From: Methylocystis sp.
GTDB taxonomy: Bacteria; Pseudomonadota; Alphaproteobacteria; Rhizobiales; Beijerinckiaceae
Reading direction: 5' to 3'
DNA: 64,000 nt
Assembly (NCBI GenBank): GCA_002929055.1
Contig: PERY01000008.1
Coordinates: 1-64,000 of the forward strand
Shown here: positions 10,109 through 18,608 of the stretch, one piece after another
Position numbering within the stretch: position 1 is the first letter of the stretch
Layout of the letters: the number at the start of each line of letters is the position of its first letter
Program-made: the position numbers and the translations under genes
Notes under the pieces: model-generated
The model's input: the letters and a program-made list of their open reading frames with translations, nothing else
Database searches by the model: none
Told to the model about the DNA's origin: nothing

Positions 10109-11393
10109 GACGATCTCGCGAGGCGAACTCACGCGCGTCTTCGGTCGTATCGCGACCCTGAGCTTCGGCGGTCCCGCCGGACAGATCGCGCTGATGCATC
10201 GCGTGCTCGTCGACGAGAAGAAGTGGCTCTCCGAGCGACGATTCCTGCATGCGCTGAATTTCTGCCTGCTGCTCCCCGGCCCGGAGGCGCAGCAGCTTGC
10301 GACCTATGTCGGCTGGATGATAAATGGCGTCGCCGGCGGACTGATCGCGGGCGGGCTTTTCATCCTGCCCGGCGCCGTAGCCGTCATGGGCCTCAGCGTG
10401 GTTTACGCCACCTATGGCGCGACGCCCGCCATCGACGGAGCTTTCTTCGGCCTCAAGGCTGTCGTGCTCGCGCTGGTGTTTGCGGCGATCCTGCGGCTCG
10501 GCAAGCGCGCCTTGCAGACGCGGGCGCAGAAGATTGTGGCCTCACTTTCCTTCGTCGCGCTCTTCGTTTTCGATGCGCCCTTTCCACTCGTCGTCGTCGG
10601 CGCAGGGCTCATCGGCGTGTTCGGCGCAAGGCTCGGTCTTCCGGCGATGATGCACGCGCATGGCGACGCGCTCCCGGAGGACGCGCAGGAGACGCCGGAT
10701 GCGCGCAAGGCCTTCGCAGCGGCGGGCGTGCTCGCCGCCTTGTGGCTCATCCCCCTCGGCGCGCTGCTTCTCGCCTTCGGCGCCGAGGATGTTTACGCGC
10801 GAATCGCCGTCTTCTTCTCGAAGATGGCGGTCTTCACTTTCGGGGGCGCCTATGCGGCGCTGTCTTATGTCGCGCAGCAGGCGGTGGAGCGCTACCACTG
10901 GCTCGCGCCCGCCGAAATGCTCGACGGGCTGGGCATGGCGGAGACGACGCCCGGCCCGTTGATCATGGTGCTGCAATTCGTGGGCTTCATGGCGGCCTTC
11001 CGCAATCCGGGCGCGCTGCCGCCGTTGCTGGCGGGCGCGCTCGGCGGACTGCTCGCGACCTATGTCACCTTCGTTCCGTGCTTTCTATGGATCTTCGCGG
11101 GGGCGCCCTTTATCGAAAGGCTGCGCGAGAACAAGGCTCTTTCCGGCGCCATGTCCGCGATCGCGGCGGCGGTCGTCGGCGTCATCGCCAATCTCGCGCT
11201 GTGGTTCGCGACGCATTTTCTGTTTCGCGCCCATTGGACGCTGGCGCCCCTGCCCCTCCAGTTGCCTGACCCTGCAAGCCTCGACTCGACGGCGCTGGCG
11301 CTTTCCATAGCCGCAGGCGCCGCCTTGCGCTTTGGGCTCGCGCCGTCGCTGCTCCTTGGCGCCGGTGCGGGCGTCCTGATCAGATTGCTCTGA
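10098..11393 (+). CDS. chrA: chromate transporter (CHR family, two-domain)
   Basis: This inner-membrane protein of about 431 residues is built from two homologous CHR halves. The first begins ATLSFGGPAGQIALMH and the second AVFTFGGAYAALSYV, each followed by a conserved G-P-rich segment (LLPGPEAQQL and ETTPGPLIMVLQFVG). Family members export chromate or related anions by proton exchange. The start is uncertain: no ATG precedes the domain, and I used the TTG at 10098, which overlaps the end of gltX by eleven bases. A TTG at 10050 would lengthen it further into gltX. Co-transcription with gltX is likely. Confidence 0.85.
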   Translation: MGTETISRGELTRVFGRIATLSFGGPAGQIALMHRVLVDEKKWLSERRFLHALNFCLLLPGPEAQQLATYVGWMINGVAGGLIAGGLFILPGAVAVMGLSVVYATYGATPAIDGAFFGLKAVVLALVFAAILRLGKRALQTRAQKIVASLSFVALFVFDAPFPLVVVGAGLIGVFGARLGLPAMMHAHGDALPEDAQETPDARKAFAAAGVLAALWLIPLGALLLAFGAEDVYARIAVFFSKMAVFTFGGAYAALSYVAQQAVERYHWLAPAEMLDGLGMAETTPGPLIMVLQFVGFMAAFRNPGALPPLLAGALGGLLATYVTFVPCFLWIFAGAPFIERLRENKALSGAMSAIAAAVVGVIANLALWFATHFLFRAHWTLAPLPLQLPDPASLDSTALALSIAAGAALRFGLAPSLLLGAGAGVLIRLL

Positions 11394-11966
11394 TCACTGC
11401 AGAACCGAGACGCCGAAGAGATAGGGGTGCAGGAAGAGGATCACGAGAAAGATCGCCGTCCCTGCGCCGACCGCGATCGCGTCGCCCCGGGTGAAGCCCT
11501 CGAGGCGCGGGGCGCCGAGTTCGCCACGGCGCTTGACGGCGATGCGGTCATACACTGCGAAAGACAGGAAAGAGCCGAACAACAGCATGCCGCCCAGATC
11601 GCCGTTTGCGAGGAGATGCGCCGCCGCCCAGCTCTTGATCGCGACGAGGGTGGGATGACGCAGCCATCCCCTGATGCGCGAGGGCGGCGCACGACGGCTT
11701 GCGATGGCGATGAAAGCGAACCAGACGAGCGGCATGGCGATATGGCGCATGCCGGCCGGCGGATCCCATATCTCGATGATTCCCTCTGAACGATACCTCG
11801 AGAAGCCCCAGATGATGAAGAGCAGTCCGCCGCCCGCGATGGCCGAATAGGCGCCCTTGTAGACCTGCATCCCGTATTTCTCGATCACGGAGGCGCGAAG
11901 GCCCCGCATCGTAGAAAAAACATGGGCGCCGATGAAAAGCGCAATCCCCGAAATGAGTATGACCAT
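11394..11966 (-). CDS. NnrU family membrane protein
   Basis: This 190-residue integral membrane protein has about five hydrophobic helices and the NnrU-type opening GIALFIGAHVFSTM, plus the internal segment WLRHPTLVAIKSWAAAH with paired histidines typical of NnrU/isoprenylcysteine-methyltransferase-like folds. NnrU proteins were first linked to denitrification and nitric-oxide metabolism, but many homologues occur outside such clusters and no nitrite or NO reductase genes are seen here. Its stop adjoins the chrA stop directly (convergent). Confidence 0.8.
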   Translation of the reverse strand: MVILISGIALFIGAHVFSTMRGLRASVIEKYGMQVYKGAYSAIAGGGLLFIIWGFSRYRSEGIIEIWDPPAGMRHIAMPLVWFAFIAIASRRAPPSRIRGWLRHPTLVAIKSWAAAHLLANGDLGGMLLFGSFLSFAVYDRIAVKRRGELGAPRLEGFTRGDAIAVGAGTAIFLVILFLHPYLFGVSVLQ

Positions 11967-12071
11967 AATGTTGTTGCTCCTTGCCGCGGGAGCCGGCGGC
12001 GACTGAGATACCTATAGCATGACGGCGCGAGGCCAAGCCCAAGATAGCCGTCTGAACCTTGCGCTCCGCCT

Positions 12072-12404
12072 CTAGAAACAGCGCACCTGCGCCTCGGCCT
12101 GCGCGCGGCGTAGCGCGACGAGCATGTCCTGCAGCGCGCCCGTGCTCTGCACCGCGCGGCCGATCTGACCCGCCTGCTGGCCGATGCTGGCCACCGTCTC
12201 GGCTTCGACATAGTCGTCATAGCGGATGATGCTCGCAATCACGTCGATCGAGCAGGAGCACTGCTCGAGCGCGAGCCGAGTCTCGCCATTGGCCTTCATG
12301 CAGCCGAACACATAATCGGCGCGGGCCGAGGTGGGGTAATCGTTGACGTCCGCGGCTGCGGCAGGTGTGGCGGACAGCATGAGGGCGACCAGAATCCGTC
12401 GCAT
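12072..12404 (-). CDS. small secreted cysteine-containing protein
   Basis: I do not recognise this 110-residue protein. It has a short signal peptide (MRRILVALMLSATPAAAA) and a helical mature part with cysteines in FGCMKAN, QCSCSIDVIA and a C-terminal RCF. The QCSC...YDDYVEAETV block looks like a conserved small periplasmic family, but I cannot assign a function. It sits alone, transcribed away from a structured intergenic region. Confidence 0.6.
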   Translation of the reverse strand: MRRILVALMLSATPAAAADVNDYPTSARADYVFGCMKANGETRLALEQCSCSIDVIASIIRYDDYVEAETVASIGQQAGQIGRAVQSTGALQDMLVALRRAQAEAQVRCF

Positions 12405-12536
12405 GATCTTGCCCTTTCAGAGGCCGGGAGGTCGCCATCATTAGCTCTTTTCCGGGACGGCGGGGAGACCTGTGAAGGAGGAAAAGCACCCGGCCCGCGC
12501 GTCATTTGCCGGTCATCTCCGGGCGCTAGACATCCC

Positions 12537-12611
12537 CTCGAACTCATGAGCGTTCGACGCTCCGAAGTTCGAGAAGCGCCGGGCCGGAGGTACGCCCGGC
12601 GTTTTCTGTTT
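12537..12611 (+). ncRNA. candidate small RNA with intrinsic terminator
   Basis: CTCGAACT (12537-12544) pairs with AGTTCGAG (12566-12573). They enclose a second stem, GAGCG (12548-12552) with CGCTC (12558-12562), over a TTCGA loop. Three bases later comes a terminator-like hairpin, CGCCGGGC (12577-12584) with GCCCGGCG (12594-12601), followed by TTTTCTGTTT. No plus-strand protein gene precedes it, so the terminator needs a short transcript of its own. The inferred RNA would be about 75 nt; a clear promoter is not visible. No known sRNA family was recognised. Confidence 0.4.
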
Positions 12612-12677
12612 CCGGGGGAGCGCCCCTCCCTTCTATTTTTCCCAAACGCACGCGGACCGCGAGATTCTCTCGGTTCC

Positions 12678-12715
12678 TGCAGAGCAAAAAAGATTTGTTT
12701 TTTTAAGCTCTTGCA
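12678..12715 (+). promoter_or_regulatory. long AT-rich hairpin upstream of the TPR regulator
   Basis: TGCA-GAGC-AAAAAA (12678-12691) pairs with TTTTTT, GCTC and TGCA (to 12715) around a GATTTG loop, with a small asymmetric interruption. It lies about 40 bases before the regulator's start codon. It may be an untranslated-leader structure or an AT-rich promoter element; its role is unknown. Confidence 0.35.
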
Positions 12716-12756
12716 TCAGAGACGCGGAATCGCCCATTCTGTCATCGGAGGGGGCG

Positions 12757-14055
12757 ATGAGTGGTTCGATCTGTCGGTTTGCAGGGTTTACATACAGCGC
12801 CCAAAAAGGGCTTCAGAGGAACGGGGTTCAGATTCATCTCGGTCCGCAGGCGCGTCAACTTCTCGAGCTTCTTCTCGAAACCAAAGGGGGCGTCGTCTCC
12901 AAGGCCGAAATCGCCGCCCGCCTCTGGCCGGACCGTCCACCGTCGGACGATTCCATCGACCGATGCGCCTATCTCCTTCGCAAACCGCTGCGCGAGGCGG
13001 GGTTCGGCGATCTGATCGCAACCGCCTACGGCCGCGGCCTGTCCCTGCGAGCGACGGTCGAATTGCTGGCGGCGGACGAGGATGCGCCGCCCAAATCGAC
13101 GGTGAGCGCCCGCGTTCTGGAGCTCTGGCAGACCGCTTACGAACTCGCAGGAACCCGCACCCGCGACGGTTTTGCACGCGCCCAGGCGGCGACCGCCGCC
13201 GCGATTGAACTGGACCCGTCATCGCCGGCGGTTTGGTCGCTTTCCGGCGACATCGCGGCCTGGCGCGTGGTGCGCGGTTATCTGCCGGCGCCGGACGCAC
13301 TGGCGCTGATAGAGCGCCAGACCTGCCAGGCGCTGGAGCTTCTGCCGGATTTCCCGCCGGCGCTGGCGGCGCTCGGATGGGCCCGCACCGTCATGGCCGC
13401 CCGCGCCGACGAAGGGCTGTCCATGCTCGATCGGGCCGTCGCGCAGGACCGGCGATACGCCAAGGCACGCGCCTATCGCGGATGGGCGCTGGTGCATGTG
13501 GGGCGGCTCGAAGAGGCGTTCGAGGATTCGGAGACGGGCCTGCAGGATTCGCCGCTGAACCAGAGCCTTCTGACCTTGCGGGCATGGCTCGCAATCTGCG
13601 TCGGCGACATCGACCGCTGCGAGGAACTGGCCCGACGCGGCCTTGAACTGCGCCCCGACGCCAACGGGCTGCGCGGCATAGCCGCCATACTGGCGAGCTT
13701 TCGCGGCCGGCATGAGGAGGCGATCGAGATGTCGGATCAGAGCCTGAGGCTCGCGCCCGACGATCCCGTCATGCTGTCGATGAAGGCCTATGTTCTCGCA
13801 AAGGCGGAACGCCCCATCGAGGCCGAAGAGGCCCTGTCGCTGGTGAAAGGCGCCGGAAACGCTCCCCCCTCGACTTTCGTCGCCGCCGCCAATCTGGCGC
13901 TGGGCCGCCCGGAAGAGGCGGTTTCCGCGCTGCGGCGCGGCCGGCAGGATGGCTGCCCCTGGCTGTCCTTCGCCCCATATGATCCACGTCTGCGGCCGCT
14001 CGCCGCGGAGATCGCGTCCTTGCGCGCCGGCGTCCCCGGGTCGCCAGGCGGTTGA
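12757..14055 (+). CDS. winged-helix DNA-binding protein with TPR repeats (HilA/CadC-type)
   Basis: The first 100 or so residues of this 432-residue protein form an OmpR/PhoB-type winged helix: the FAGFTYSAQKG strand region, LGPQARQLLELLLETKG, VVSKAEIAARLWPDR, and a recognition-helix region around DRCAYLLRKPLREAG. The rest is a tetratricopeptide-repeat array, with repeated pairs of helices such as LDRAVAQDRRYAKARAYRGW and SDQSLRLAPDDPVMLSMKAY. There is no receiver domain and no membrane helix, so it is probably a cytosolic regulator controlled by protein or ligand binding to the TPRs. A strong ribosome-binding site precedes the ATG. Its target is unknown. Confidence 0.8.
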   Translation: MSGSICRFAGFTYSAQKGLQRNGVQIHLGPQARQLLELLLETKGGVVSKAEIAARLWPDRPPSDDSIDRCAYLLRKPLREAGFGDLIATAYGRGLSLRATVELLAADEDAPPKSTVSARVLELWQTAYELAGTRTRDGFARAQAATAAAIELDPSSPAVWSLSGDIAAWRVVRGYLPAPDALALIERQTCQALELLPDFPPALAALGWARTVMAARADEGLSMLDRAVAQDRRYAKARAYRGWALVHVGRLEEAFEDSETGLQDSPLNQSLLTLRAWLAICVGDIDRCEELARRGLELRPDANGLRGIAAILASFRGRHEEAIEMSDQSLRLAPDDPVMLSMKAYVLAKAERPIEAEEALSLVKGAGNAPPSTFVAAANLALGRPEEAVSALRRGRQDGCPWLSFAPYDPRLRPLAAEIASLRAGVPGSPGG

Positions 14056-14132
14056 AATTGCCGCCCCGGGGCCTTATTCCCGCGGGAGGAAAATCACCGC
14101 ACAGACGAAAGCGCTCGGGGGAAAACCAAAAA

Positions 14133-14537
14133 ATGATCGGACGTCTCAATCACGTGGCCATCGCCGTCGACAATATCGAGAAAGCTTCAGCGGTCTATCG
14201 CGGGATGCTGGGCGCGAAAGTCTCCGCTCCCGAGACGGTCGCGGAACATGGGGTGACAGTGGTGTTTGTCGAACTGCCGAACACCAAGATCGAGTTGCTC
14301 GAACCCTATGGCGAGAACTCGCCGATCGCGGCCTTTGTCGCGAAGAACCCCTCGGGCGGCATCCACCATGTCTGCTACGAAGTCGACGACATCATCGCCG
14401 CGCGGGACCATCTGAAGGCCGAGGGCGCGCGCGTCCTGGGAGACGGCGACCCCAGGATCGGCGCGCACGGCAAGCCCGTTCTGTTCCTGCACCCCAAGGA
14501 TTTCTGCGGGACGCTGGTCGAACTGGAACAGGCCTGA
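14133..14537 (+). CDS. mce: methylmalonyl-CoA epimerase
   Basis: This 134-residue vicinal-oxygen-chelate enzyme interconverts the (R) and (S) forms of methylmalonyl-CoA in propionate and ethylmalonyl-CoA metabolism. Metal-binding residues lie in GRLNHVAIAVDN, GGIHHVCYEVDD and the C-terminal GTLVELEQ (His, His and Glu ligands). The open frame extends upstream to 14052, but the ATG at 14133 places the first metal histidine at the usual position. A DUF1467 gene follows within three bases, an arrangement common in alphaproteobacteria. Confidence 0.92.
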   Translation: MIGRLNHVAIAVDNIEKASAVYRGMLGAKVSAPETVAEHGVTVVFVELPNTKIELLEPYGENSPIAAFVAKNPSGGIHHVCYEVDDIIAARDHLKAEGARVLGDGDPRIGAHGKPVLFLHPKDFCGTLVELEQA

Positions 14538-14540
14538 CCC

Positions 14541-14780
14541 TTGCCCTTCGCGCTGCCGCTCGGGCTCGCCATCTATGTGACGATCTGGTGGATCGTGCTC
14601 TTTGCGGTGCTGCCCTTCGGCGTGCGATCGGCGGAGGAAGCGGGCGAGGATCAGCCAGAGGGCGTCGATCCCGGCGCTCCCGTCGCGCCGCAGCTTGTGA
14701 AGAAAGCAGCCGCCACGACAGTCATCGCCGCGATCGTTTTCGGCATGGTGGTTCTCGTCGCGAAATTCACGGGCGTATGA
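14541..14780 (+). CDS. DUF1467 family small membrane protein
   Basis: This 79-residue protein has two hydrophobic segments, one at the N-terminus (AIYVTIWWIVLFAVLPFGV) and one near the C-terminus (TTVIAAIVFGMVVLVAKF), joined by an acidic proline-rich linker. It matches the DUF1467 family, which has no known function and often lies beside methylmalonyl-CoA epimerase in alphaproteobacteria. It begins with TTG three bases after the mce stop, so the two are probably co-transcribed. Confidence 0.8.
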   Translation: MPFALPLGLAIYVTIWWIVLFAVLPFGVRSAEEAGEDQPEGVDPGAPVAPQLVKKAAATTVIAAIVFGMVVLVAKFTGV

Positions 14781-14930
14781 CGCGCAAAGCAGCCTGCGCG
14801 CGCGGCGCCGGGGTTGACCCGCTCCGCGTCGCCCGGTAGTTGAACCCAGTCGCCTCAAGGTGGCCAGGGCGAGCGGACCGACCCGCCCGCTTTACTTTTC
14901 CGACGCCATAAGCCGGCGCCGGCATGGAGC

Positions 14931-15006
14931 GAGCGCGTAGCTCAGTCGGTAGAGCATCTGACTTTTAATCAGAGGGTCCCGGGTTCGAGCCCCGGCGCGC
15001 TCACCA
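14931..15006 (+). tRNA. tRNA-Lys (anticodon UUU)
   Basis: The 76-base cloverleaf is complete. The acceptor stem GAGCGCG (14931-14937) pairs with CGCGCTC (14996-15002). The D arm is GCTCAGTCGGTAGAGC, the anticodon arm TCTGA-CTTTTAA-TCAGA carries the anticodon TTT, and the T arm contains GGTTCGAGCC. The discriminator base is A, and CCA is encoded at 15004-15006. A TTGACC-N17-TAGTTG sequence at 14814-14842 could be a promoter but lies rather far upstream. Confidence 0.97.
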
Positions 15007-15037
15007 AATAAAGATCATTAGTGCACGTGTCGCAAAG

Positions 15038-16051
15038 TCAAAAAACAGCGTGCTCGCCCCGCTCGGGAGCGCGTTCGCCAGCCATGACCGACCTGTAATA
15101 ATCGAAAATCGTCTCGGCGCCCGTCGATGGCGTGGCGGCTGCGTCATAGCTACCCGTTGCAGGGTTCAGCAAAAGCATGGACTCTGTCGCATAATACCGG
15201 CCGATCCTTGCGAGTTCAGCCTTTTCGGCAAGAGGAGGCGCGACGCGGGCAAACATGCTGAGAACCCCGACGACGCCGTCGAGCATCGCGAGGGGAACCT
15301 TGCGAAACAAAGGCGGGCGGCGCAGGAGTCCGAAAAGAAACTCGCCTTGCTGTTTTGGCGTAATCGCATCGCCCGGACCGCCGATGGGAAGCACACGGTT
15401 CCAGCGAAGCTCGTCTTCCAAACAGTCGACCAGATAAACGGCGAGATCATTGTCGCTGATCGGCTTGCAGGATGTCAGCGTCCCGTCGCCGAAGACAAGG
15501 AACGGCTTGCCCCTTTTCACGCGCTCGATCTGTCCCGAAAGCGACTTGAAGAACGCGGTCGGCCTTACGATCGAGTATTTCATTCCCGACGCCATCAACG
15601 TCCTCTCGAACGCCAGTTTGGCATGTTGAAACTCGAGGATGGGCTTTTGCACACAGATCGCGGAGAGCTGCACGAAATGGGAGACGCCCGCTTCCTGCGC
15701 CATGGAAAGCAAATGCAAATGCGCCTGATGGTCGATCGCCCAGGCATCCTTTGGCGTTCCGGTCCGAGAGGCCATGCAGGAGATGATGGCGTCGAATCGC
15801 TCTCCTTGAAACCCGTCCCTCAGGAGCGAGGCGGGCTTCGAAACATCAACGAACCTGACCGAGGCGCCATCGCCAAGCGTCTTCCTGCTTTCGAGGAGTA
15901 GCGATCTGCGACTGTCCGTTCCCGGGCGAATGAAGCAAACGACGTCATGGCCGCGCTTCACGAGCGCGCGCAACGTCTCCCGGCCGATCGTTCCGGTAGC
16001 GCCGACCAGGCACACTCGCAATGATAAACGCTGCGACGTGATGTCCCTCAC
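15038..16051 (-). CDS. bciA: divinyl (proto)chlorophyllide a 8-vinyl reductase, NADPH-dependent
   Basis: BciA reduces the 8-vinyl group of divinyl chlorophyll intermediates to ethyl, using NADPH. The 337-residue protein is an atypical short-chain dehydrogenase with the nucleotide loop VGATGTIGRETLRALVKRG, the family-typical SIVRPTAFFKSLSG, and CKPISDNDLA. Translation probably starts at a GTG at 16051. The gene stands alone just after tRNA-Lys, pointing toward it, about 13 kb from the photosynthesis cluster. Chlorophyllide a reductase (BchXYZ, also encoded here) can reduce the same group in some purple bacteria, so BciA may be partly redundant. Confidence 0.9.
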   Translation of the reverse strand: MRDITSQRLSLRVCLVGATGTIGRETLRALVKRGHDVVCFIRPGTDSRRSLLLESRKTLGDGASVRFVDVSKPASLLRDGFQGERFDAIISCMASRTGTPKDAWAIDHQAHLHLLSMAQEAGVSHFVQLSAICVQKPILEFQHAKLAFERTLMASGMKYSIVRPTAFFKSLSGQIERVKRGKPFLVFGDGTLTSCKPISDNDLAVYLVDCLEDELRWNRVLPIGGPGDAITPKQQGEFLFGLLRRPPLFRKVPLAMLDGVVGVLSMFARVAPPLAEKAELARIGRYYATESMLLLNPATGSYDAAATPSTGAETIFDYYRSVMAGERAPERGEHAVF

Positions 16052-16211
16052 CGTCTTATCATTCGCCGCGACACTGCATCCCCATCAGGTTTGCATGAAG
16101 GAGCGCCCATGATAACCGATTATAGCAAGCCGCCACCATCTTTCGCATCAAAGGAGCCCCGGCCGTCGTGCGCTCGCCGGAAGGCGAGACAAACGACCCG
16201 GACCCGCGGCG

Positions 16212-16535
16212 CTAATTCCCCGCGATGATGGCGACGACGGCGGGAGACAGCTTCACGACGCGCTTCGCATCCGGGTTTGACCGGCACTCGCTTTTCAGGC
16301 TGGCGAAATGGCCATAGAGACTGCTTGCCTCGACCGCCCCGACCGCATGGCGTACGTATGAAAGCGCAGTCAATGCCTCACCCGCGCTATAGCGGCTGAC
16401 GAAACCGCATCCGAAGGTTCTCGTTTCGGCGCGCGCGGCCGCAAGGGTCGCCGCCAGGGTCAGCGCCAGTGTAAATCCAAAGGCGGCAGTACGATTCACA
16501 TGAAAAAGCGCCTGTGTGCGTGGGTTCCTTTGCAT
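16212..16535 (-). CDS. small secreted protein, function unknown
   Basis: This 107-residue protein has a signal peptide (GFTLALTLAATLAAARAE) after a basic, rather long N-terminus, and a short mature part with two cysteines (FGCGF and SECRS) that could form a disulfide. I recognise no family. It lies between bciA and a histidine kinase, all on the minus strand with gaps of 100 bases or more. Confidence 0.5.
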   Translation of the reverse strand: MQRNPRTQALFHVNRTAAFGFTLALTLAATLAAARAETRTFGCGFVSRYSAGEALTALSYVRHAVGAVEASSLYGHFASLKSECRSNPDAKRVVKLSPAVVAIIAGN

Positions 16536-16640
16536 GATCCGTCCTCCTCTTCATAAGCGAAACTTATAAAGGGGAAACGCCTTCGTGAGCTGTGCGCAAG
16601 CGCACACTCCGGCTCGATTGACCGGTCGACGACGATGGCT

Positions 16641-18386
16641 TCACTCGGCGGCTTCTTCTTCCGCCATCCTGCTGTTCGCCAGCGGCAGGACGAAACTCAC
16701 CGTCGCGCCGCCGTGCTCATGCGAAACCATCGATATCTGCCCGTAATGGGCTTCGATGATGGATTTGGAGACCGACAGACCCACCCCCATGCTGTTCGCT
16801 CTTGGCGACGCGAATGGCTGAAAGAGCCTTGCTTTATCCGCCCCGGAAAAGCCCCGGCCCGTGTCGCGGACCTCGACCCGCACCGACTCGCTGTCAGAGG
16901 ACGTCATGATCGCCAGCTTTCGCTCAGGGCGATCGCGCATCGCATCCACGGCGTTGCGAATGAGATTGACGATCACCTGCACGATTTGAACCCGATCGGC
17001 GATGACGCTGTCGTCGACCGCGCGAAAGCTATACGACATCTCTACGCTGGCCTGCTGGGCGCTGCCATGCGTCAAAGAGCAGGCGTCGTCGATCAGTTGA
17101 TGAAGACCACAGACCGATTTGTCCGGTTCGTCCTGCACCACGAATTCGCGAATGTGCTTGAGGATTTTCGCGGCCCTTACCGCCTGCTCGGAAGCGCTCT
17201 TGAGCGTCTGTTCGAGGCTCGCAGGCCGCGCTTCGGCCGGCATGCGCAGAAGCTGCTGAGCTGTGTGCAAATATGTCGTCGCCGCCGCGAGGGGCTGGTT
17301 CAGTTCATGCGTCAAGGCGGTGGCCATGCCGCCAATCGCGTTTATCCGATCGGCGTGCAGCTTCTGGATGCGCACCTCGGCCTCGCGCTGCTGGGTGAGG
17401 TCTCTGATGAAACCCACATAGAGATCCTGTTCGCCCGCATTCACGGCGCGCAGAGTCCATTCAATCGGGAACAGCGTGTCGTCGCGCTGGCGGCCATCGG
17501 CGTTATGGCTGGAGCCGATCGCTTCCTGGAGGCGCGCAAGAAAATCCTCTTCTCCGGCCTCATGCGACAACTGCGGGACCAGCGCGCCAATTTGCTGGCC
17601 CAGCATATCGCATGACTCATAGCCGAACATCTGCTGAGCCGCAGCATTCGCAAGAAGAATTGCGCCAGAAGCGTCAAACGTGACAATCCCATCGCTTGCG
17701 CCGTCGATCGTTGCGCGCAAGCGCATCTCATTGTCTCGCGAAGCGCGTTCCGTTCTGTGGCGCGCGAAGCTCTTGAAGGAGGACCAATGTCCCCGTTCAC
17801 GGACGACCGTGAGTTCGTGGTTCGCAATGGCGTCGAACGCCTCCTTCGTGCCCAGCCTCCCCAGGGCGTAGGTGCAAATCGCGAGAATGGGCTGCTCGAT
17901 GATGACGGGATCGAGCCGGGCCTCGTAACGTACGAAAGGCTCCCAATCTTCGTCGCCGAGCCAAAAGGTGTCCCCCGATAGACGCATGCCGTCATATCCG
18001 CGGTCCAGCGCGGCATCGAGCTTTTCGGTCCAGCCCTGGCTCACCCTCTCGCCGTCGAACGCCCCGTCGCGAATGTACCAGTCGCGGTAATCGAGAATGT
18101 CGATCTGACCCTCGGCCAGACAATCGTCGAGCCACGGAATCTCGGCGCGGAGCGCCGCGACGGCCTGAGCCTTCGGAAGCGCCTGTGAGGTGATCCATAT
18201 GCAGTACTCGTTGGAGAGCAGGCCCTCCTTGAAATACGGCACAAGCACTTCCAGCAGGTCGGCGCCGTTATTGTAGAGCTGACAGATATGCGATCCCCAA
18301 GGGATGTCGCCGAGACACGCGACGCCAGACCGACGCAACGCCTTGGCTGCGACGGAGTTGGTGACGTTCGGGGCGTTGATGTTCAT
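16641..18386 (-). CDS. MEDS-PAS sensor histidine kinase
   Basis: This 581-residue protein lacks a membrane segment and is predicted cytosolic. Residues about 20-190 form a MEDS domain (GSHICQLYNNGADLLEVLVPYF, of the DcmR/methanogen-methylotroph sensory type), thought to bind small ligands. A PAS domain follows (MRLRATIDGASDGIVTFDAS to FIRDLTQQ), then a FixL-like kinase: H-box ALTHELNQPLAA, N-box NLIRNAVDAM, and G-boxes DTGRGFSG and GVGLSVSKS. A GGAGG lies four bases before the ATG. No response-regulator gene is adjacent. An uncharacterised gene runs divergently upstream. Confidence 0.85.
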   Translation of the reverse strand: MNINAPNVTNSVAAKALRRSGVACLGDIPWGSHICQLYNNGADLLEVLVPYFKEGLLSNEYCIWITSQALPKAQAVAALRAEIPWLDDCLAEGQIDILDYRDWYIRDGAFDGERVSQGWTEKLDAALDRGYDGMRLSGDTFWLGDEDWEPFVRYEARLDPVIIEQPILAICTYALGRLGTKEAFDAIANHELTVVRERGHWSSFKSFARHRTERASRDNEMRLRATIDGASDGIVTFDASGAILLANAAAQQMFGYESCDMLGQQIGALVPQLSHEAGEEDFLARLQEAIGSSHNADGRQRDDTLFPIEWTLRAVNAGEQDLYVGFIRDLTQQREAEVRIQKLHADRINAIGGMATALTHELNQPLAAATTYLHTAQQLLRMPAEARPASLEQTLKSASEQAVRAAKILKHIREFVVQDEPDKSVCGLHQLIDDACSLTHGSAQQASVEMSYSFRAVDDSVIADRVQIVQVIVNLIRNAVDAMRDRPERKLAIMTSSDSESVRVEVRDTGRGFSGADKARLFQPFASPRANSMGVGLSVSKSIIEAHYGQISMVSHEHGGATVSFVLPLANSRMAEEEAAE

Positions 18387-18608
18387 GGCTCCTCCGACCG
18401 ACCGCGCAAGCTTGAACGCTGCGATTTTCTATTGAAATTCAGCCTAACTGGTTGCTCAGCTGCGTCAACATGCTTGTTCGCCAAGCGCTTTCTGATGGGC
18501 TTTCACACCGCCGCCAGCGTCGCCGGCGCGTCATCGCAAATTGCGGAACCAGAAAATGCCGGTCCGGGTTGGAGCGACGTCTGCCCCTTCGCAACATGGC
18601 GGGGAAAA

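Larger units (their letters stand above)
12405..12756. other. 352-base intergenic region with two strong RNA-type hairpins
   Basis: No convincing protein gene lies between the small secreted protein (minus strand) and the winged-helix/TPR regulator (plus strand). The region holds a nested stem-loop plus terminator-like hairpin (12537-12611) and an AT-rich long hairpin (12678-12715), listed separately. A good ribosome-binding site (GGAGGGGG) immediately precedes the regulator start at 12757. Confidence 0.6.

Noticed and set aside
8546-10132. A 528-codon minus-strand open frame
   Set aside because: It is antisense to gltX, which has all synthetase motifs.
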